Of a stretch of 5,304 nucleotides of DNA, positions 5,229 through 5,304 are shown piece after piece (the first letter of the stretch is position 1; each line of letters starts with the position of its first letter). Source of the stretch: Chloroflexota bacterium (GTDB lineage Bacteria; Chloroflexota; Dehalococcoidia; SM23-28-2; RBG-16-64-32); the NCBI GenBank assembly GCA_005880075.1, contig VBJT01000136.1, positions 1,310 to 6,613 on the forward strand. Reading direction: 5' to 3'. The notes beneath the pieces were generated by a model. That model ran no database searches. It was given only the letters and a program-made list of their open reading frames with translations, and had not been told where the DNA came from. The position numbers and the translations under genes are program-made.

Positions 5229-5304
5229 TCAGCCGGGCTGGCCGTATAGCTTTCGTAGCTCTGTCTTGAGGACTTTGCCCAGGTAGTTGCGCGGCAGGTC
5301 ATCG
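5229..5304 (-). CDS. AMP-forming acyl-CoA synthetase, C-terminal fragment (start beyond window)
   Basis: Only the last 24 codons and the TGA (5231-5229) are present. The residues LPRNYLGKVLKTELRKLY followed by GQPG match the C-terminal end of the ANL superfamily of adenylating enzymes, in particular long- and medium-chain fatty-acid-CoA ligases. These activate a carboxylic acid with ATP and transfer it to CoA. The Lys in the P-x-x-x-x-G-K motif is at the position of the conserved A10 lysine that contacts the acyl-adenylate. Substrate chain length cannot be judged from this piece. The gene converges on the small-gene cluster and is probably functionally unrelated to it. Confidence 0.85.
   Translation of the reverse strand, partial: DDLPRNYLGKVLKTELRKLYGQPG

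Noticed and set aside
4966..5302. Minus-strand ORFs 4966-5202, 4998-5192 and 5120-5302
   Set aside because: They overlap the 58-aa gene or the acyl-CoA synthetase tail in the wrong frame. Only the frame ending at 5229 gives the conserved synthetase motif.

Overview
The window looks like chromosomal DNA from a GC-rich bacterium with strong AGGAGG-type ribosome binding sites, most plausibly a Gram-positive of the Actinomycetota (Rubrobacteria/Thermoleophilia-like). That placement is tentative. It rests on the tiny hydrophobic proteins, the CsbD protein, the style of the GC-rich terminators and an Ig-repeat surface protein. There is no rRNA or core marker to confirm it.

Layout. Positions 1-3509 (minus strand) hold one long open frame: a secreted protein with a signal peptide, a unique N-terminal beta-rich region, one divergent Ig-like domain, and then a tandem array of 84-residue Ig-like repeats. 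The array has a period of exactly 252 bp. Ten copies are complete and the eleventh runs off the left edge, so the C-terminus and the cell-wall anchor are not visible. I checked the frame codon by codon and found no stop in 1169 codons. The apparent ORFs on the opposite strand and in other frames of this region are by-products of the repeat composition.

Positions 3510-3739 form a divergent intergenic region. It contains five direct hexamer repeats (TTNACY on the minus strand) spaced 10-12 bp apart. This architecture resembles PhoP/OmpR-family response-regulator sites, and it lies next to plausible -10 elements facing both ways.

Positions 3740-5063 (plus strand) carry a run of small envelope or stress-type genes: a 103-aa two-helix membrane protein, an overlapping 32-aa one-helix peptide, and an 86-aa CsbD-family protein followed by a hairpin terminator. 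After the terminator come an 80-aa single-pass protein with a His-rich head and an Asn/Gln/Pro-rich tail, and a 58-aa very hydrophobic peptide whose C-terminal codons overlap a second terminator hairpin. The right edge (5229-5304, minus) holds the last 24 codons of an AMP-forming acyl-CoA synthetase, convergent with the small-gene cluster.

How the parts may work together (inference): a cell-surface adhesin-like repeat protein and a set of small membrane and stress proteins are divergently transcribed around one operator-like array, so both could belong to an envelope or stress response. Nothing here identifies a mobile element, CRISPR array, RNA gene or defence system.
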